64,000 bases of DNA, taken from NCBI GenBank assembly GCA_036504855.1, contig DASXUL010000058.1, forward strand, positions 1 through 64,000, in the 5' to 3' direction. Position 1 is the stretch's first letter; every line of letters begins with the position of its first letter. The notes beneath the pieces are model-generated. The model was not told the origin of the DNA, searched no databases, and saw only the letters and a list, made by a program, of their open reading frames with translations. Made by a program: the position numbers and the translations under genes. Positions 61,539-64,000 of the stretch are shown one piece after another. The DNA is from DASXUL01 sp036504855 (GTDB lineage: Bacteria > Armatimonadota > DTGP01 > JAKQQT01).

Positions 61539-61744
61539 TTTTTAACAGGGGCGCACGGAAGCTTTTTGGCGGGGCGCGGGTCCGGCGGCGGGAGGCGGGG
61601 GCGGCGGGGCGCGGGGCCATGGATATTATGGCCGCCGGGGGAAGCGGCGGGCGCGCGGTTGGGGTGGGAATGGGTGCGCGGCAGGCGAGCGGGGGGCGGG
61701 CGGGGGCGAGGGGGGAGATGGCCGGAGGATCGCCGGGATGGCCA

Positions 61745-62072
61745 CGGGGGTTGAAACCCCCGTCTACGGGCCTGCGGCCATGATGGGCCTGAAGGCCCGA
61801 CCGAGGGGCGGCGCGATGGCAGGCGCGAAGAAGAGGGAGCGACGCGACGCGGAGCGAGAGGGGGATGACGACGCCGGGCCCCGAGGGGCCGGCTCAGGAG
61901 GCAAACGGCGCCTTCGCGCCGTGATGTTGGGGCCGCGCGAAGGCTTGCCGATGATGCGGACGAGCGATGCCTGGCGACTGAACTCGCGGGCAACGACGGG
62001 ATGGTAGCCCGGAGAGCCCAGCGAGTGAACTCGCGGGCAACGACGGGCGCGAAGCCCGCCGGGGCGGGCTGG
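61745..62072. repeat. Composite GC-rich intergenic repeat, copy 1
   Basis: Element A (GGGGGTTGAAACCCCC hairpin followed by GGGCCTGAAGGCCC hairpin), about 180 bases of linker rich in CGACGCGGAGCGAGAG, then elements B1 and B2 (GAACTCGCGGGCAACGACGG, AGCCCGCCGGGGCGGGCT hairpin). It matches copy 4 at 63215-63493 over most of its length. Confidence 0.75.
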
Positions 62073-62106
62073 GGAGAGGCGAGAGAGGGGATCGCCGGGA
62101 TGGTCA

Positions 62107-62432
62107 CGGGGGTTGAAACCACCGTTTACGGGCCTGCGGCCATGATGGGCCTGAAGGCCCGACGGAGGGGGGGGCGTGACGGCGGTCGGCGCGAAGAAGA
62201 GGGAGCGAGGCGACGCGGAGCGAGAGGGGGATGATGGCGCGAGGTTGCGGCAGTCACCGGGGGTTGAAACCCCCGTCTACGGGCCTGCGGCCATGATGGG
62301 CCTGAAGGCCCGACGGAGGGGGCCTGTCCGAAGCAGAAGGTGATTGCCATGGATGTGGTGGAGACCCCGGCGAGGAAGCCCAGCGAGTGAACTCCCGGGC
62401 GCCGGCGGGCGCGAAGCCCGCCGGGGCGGGCT
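62107..62432. repeat. Partial composite repeats, copies 2 and 3
   Basis: Element A twice (62107-62163 with a few changes, 62258-62314 nearly perfect), a shortened linker, and element B3 (62378-62432). The linker and order differ from copy 1, so copies are being rearranged or truncated. Confidence 0.7.
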
Positions 62433-62596
62433 GGGGGAAGAGCGCGACAGCCATGGTGGAGGCGGCGGGCGAGCGTTTGTTGGCGACCATCATGCGGAGG
62501 AAGGCGCTGATTGCGGTGGGCGAAGGAAACAGGCGAGGTGTGGCGGCCGGGGACTGTGCTGCCCGGGTCGACTCAGTATGCGTAGGAGAACATGCG

Positions 62597-62986
62597 ATGG
62601 CAAGTATCCTGATGGCCCAGGAGTACACCAGAGACATTGAAAGAGCCGCGAAGGAGCTGAGGCCCCACGGGCACAGCGTCACGGTCGTGTCCAGCGCGGC
62701 GGAGGCGATGGACCGGATTCACGCCTCCATCCCGAACGTACTTGTGATTCACGATCTGCTGAAAGGCGGCTTCGGACGAGACGTGGTCAGAGTGTTGCGA
62801 TCACTCCCCGGAGGCGAAAGAACCCGGGTTGTGGCGCTGACCATGCCGGATTCGGACGGCGTTCCGGTCCGGATGATCGAGGACGTCGATGCGCGGATTA
62901 TGGTATTGGGAGGCTTTTGGCAGATCGTTCTCACCGTTGAGGCGTTTGTTGGATCGCACTACGAACCGGACTGCTACTCCCGCTGA
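62597..62986 (+). CDS. Degenerate receiver-domain protein
   Basis: Protein of 129 residues that looks like a lone receiver domain: ILMAQEY start where VVDDE is usual, IHASIPNVLVIHDLLKGGFGR where PDLVLLDxxMPxxDG is usual, and LTMPDSDG after. The acidic pair and phosphoacceptor aspartate are missing or shifted (HD at the site), and the conserved lysine is gone (MVLGGF), so it cannot be phosphorylated in the normal way. AGGAG precedes the ATG at 62597. It lies between repeat copies 3 and 4 and has no kinase neighbour. Confidence 0.65.
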   Translation: MASILMAQEYTRDIERAAKELRPHGHSVTVVSSAAEAMDRIHASIPNVLVIHDLLKGGFGRDVVRVLRSLPGGERTRVVALTMPDSDGVPVRMIEDVDARIMVLGGFWQIVLTVEAFVGSHYEPDCYSR

Positions 62987-63714
62987 CGAAGCGCCAGCGA
63001 GTTCAGGGCTGTGCTTCTGACGGACTGTCGGCGCAAGCCAGTCGGGCCAGCCACCGGTGCGGCCGTGCGCCGGTTCGAGAGACGCCGCGGGCGAGCGACC
63101 GCGCAGTCTGGGTCATCCCAGGCCGCGCTGGTCCAGCATATTGATGCGCCCTCTGGCGTCGGAGGCGACGAGCGGGGCAGGCGGCGCGTCCGGGGGGATC
63201 ACCGGGTAATCACCGGGGGTTGAAACCCCCGTCTACGGGCCTGCGGCCATGATGGGCCTGAAGGCCCGACGGAGGGGCGGCGCGATGGCAGGCGCGAAGA
63301 AGAGGGAGCGACGCGACGCGGAGCGAGAGGGGAATGACGACGCCGGGCCCCGAGGGGCCGGCTCAGGAGACGAACGGCGCCTTCGCGCCGTGGCGTTAGG
63401 ACCGCGCGAAGGTTTGCCGATCATGCGGGCGAGCGAGGCCCAGCGGGTGAACTCGCGGGCAACGGGGGGCATGAAGCCCGCCGGGGCGGGCTGATATGGC
63501 GCGACCGCCTGGGAGCGAAACGCCCGGCTCTGATACGCTCTGGCAAGCACTGGGTCGCGCGCGACTGAGTCCTCAATGAAATGAACCCGGCCATGGGATA
63601 TCCCTCGTAACCGCATTGACCGTGAGTTCCGAGTTACATCCGGTCGTCGTCGCCGAGGCGTGGGGTACACCAGGTAGCAGCCTTAGGCCGAATGCGGATC
63701 GGGCGGGCAGCTCA
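62987..63714. other. Gene-poor stretch with repeat copy 4
   Basis: 62987-63214 shows nothing clear. 63215-63493 is repeat copy 4. 63494-63714 has no supported gene and leads to the stop of the partial gene at the right edge. Confidence 0.6.
63215..63493. repeat. Composite GC-rich intergenic repeat, copy 4
   Basis: Near-complete copy of the composite at 61745: element A, linker with GACGACGCCGGGCCCCGAGG, and element B4. Same orientation as copies 1-3, so these are direct repeats about 1.4 kb apart around the receiver-like gene. Confidence 0.78.
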
Positions 63715-64000
63715 CTACCGGCAGTTCTCGCGGAGTAACTGGTGGAACGCGTTCTGAGCCGCTTGAAGTTGCTCAAGTGACCCGCCGAACAGCCCTTTGG
63801 CGAGCAGCGGCCATGCCTCCCGATCTCGAGCCACTTCGCGTTCGATACGCGTGAGTAGTTCATTCAAGCCGGTTCCGTAATCGCGGTAAGCGTAAAGCCC
63901 GGGAGGCCCCCAGTTGGAGCGATCCTTCCGGCCGCTATGCACCAGCCCATAGAGATACTCGAAACGGTCAAAGTGACTCAAGTACCGCAACTGATCCGGG
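63715..64000 (-). CDS. Partial gene, unknown protein (C-terminal end)
   Basis: The last 95 or so residues of a gene that runs beyond the right edge on the minus strand. The visible part is helical and polar (YLSHFDRFEYLYGLVHSGRK, LNELLTRIEREVARDREAWP, LEQLQAAQNAFHQLLRENCR). No motif or family is recognised. The nominal TTG at 63990 is unlikely to be the real start. Confidence 0.5.
   Translation of the reverse strand, partial: PDQLRYLSHFDRFEYLYGLVHSGRKDRSNWGPPGLYAYRDYGTGLNELLTRIEREVARDREAWPLLAKGLFGGSLEQLQAAQNAFHQLLRENCR

Larger units (their letters stand above)
61539..62596. other. Gene-poor, repeat-rich stretch upstream of the receiver-like gene
   Basis: The first 200 bases (61539-61740) are strongly G-rich on the plus strand. 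The rest is three copies of hairpin element A (61745-61801, 62107-62163, 62258-62314) and three copies of element B (61965-62012, 62016-62072, 62378-62432). Open frames here are translations of the repeats and are not supported as genes. Presumed dnaE promoter lies at the left edge. Confidence 0.7.

Noticed and set aside
59823..61754. Open frame of 643 codons antisense to dnaE
   Set aside because: Glycine/valine/glutamate-rich shadow of a long dnaE frame; high GC third positions make such frames.
60713..62122. Second minus-strand frame over dnaE and the repeats
   Set aside because: Serine/proline-rich shadow in another frame; partly translation of the hairpin repeats.
63011..63223. Short plus-strand frame before repeat copy 4
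   Set aside because: Arginine-rich, no ribosome-binding site, and runs into the repeat.
61745..63493. CRISPR array
   Set aside because: The repeats are hundreds of bases long and irregularly spaced, with no unique spacers of constant length and no cas genes.
1..64000. tRNA or rRNA genes
   Set aside because: No cloverleaf-like sequence ending in CCA-type stems or rRNA-like conserved blocks was seen by eye in intergenic space; a tRNA scan would be needed to be certain.

Overview
The window looks like a piece of a GC-rich, diderm bacterium, most likely a member of Armatimonadota; I infer this from gene content and ran no phylogeny. The clues are a lipopolysaccharide transport cluster (LptC-, LptA-, LptB- and LptF-like) ending in a DUF3084 protein, a Kdo-phosphate phosphatase, SepF/YggS/YggT division genes in a Gram-positive/cyanobacterial style order, a PEP-CTERM protein, and a large secreted GHL10-type glycosidase. 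The window opens with 21 consecutive C residues, which looks like a contig edge or an assembly artefact. I found no tRNA, rRNA or CRISPR array.

Layout. 0-12.6 kb: secreted and surface proteins (PEP-CTERM, CotH/lamin-tail, GHL10 glycosidase), an M16 peptidase, Maf, a quinone oxidoreductase and a methyltransferase. 12.6-24.7 kb: a long plus-strand block with KdsC, a phosphoesterase, a GT39-like membrane protein, the Lpt genes, DUF3084, PgeF, a YqgF-like protein, YggS, SepF, YggT, a CPBP protease and DUF167. 25-30 kb: a pseudo-receiver regulator, the t6A genes tsaC and tsaD with rimI between them, and recQ. 30-32.6 kb: an orphan gene between two copies of the recQ 5' end, then an M20 peptidase. 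32.6-39.2 kb: a minus-strand sugar locus (Gfo/Idh/MocA dehydrogenase, DegT aminotransferase, SIS isomerase, TIM-barrel isomerase, split transketolase); two of its promoters share a TGTTATATAAYA palindrome. 39-48.3 kb: mutS2, two small or secreted unknowns, a BON protein, polX, a tiny membrane protein, rqcH and prmA. 48.4-52.6 kb: a beta-lactamase/NamZ fusion and an S10 carboxypeptidase.

52.5-54.1 kb is a scarred accessory patch: a Phd/VapC toxin-antitoxin pair between two relics of an OmpR-type response regulator plus histidine kinase, bounded by a 53-bp direct repeat of the S10 gene's 3' end. It is followed by two convergent paralogous ArsR-type regulators, a pair of overlapping DNA methyltransferase genes with no visible restriction gene, and dnaE. 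The last 2.5 kb is gene-poor and filled with copies of GC-rich hairpin repeats around a degenerate receiver-domain protein.

The points most worth attention are four intergenic inverted repeats, three clearly built from heptanucleotide units, which cover several likely translation starts; the shared palindrome and gene content of the sugar locus, which suggest an amino-sugar pathway; the recQ-flanked orphan; the relic two-component/toxin-antitoxin island; and a perfect 50-bp palindrome upstream of the NamZ fusion gene.
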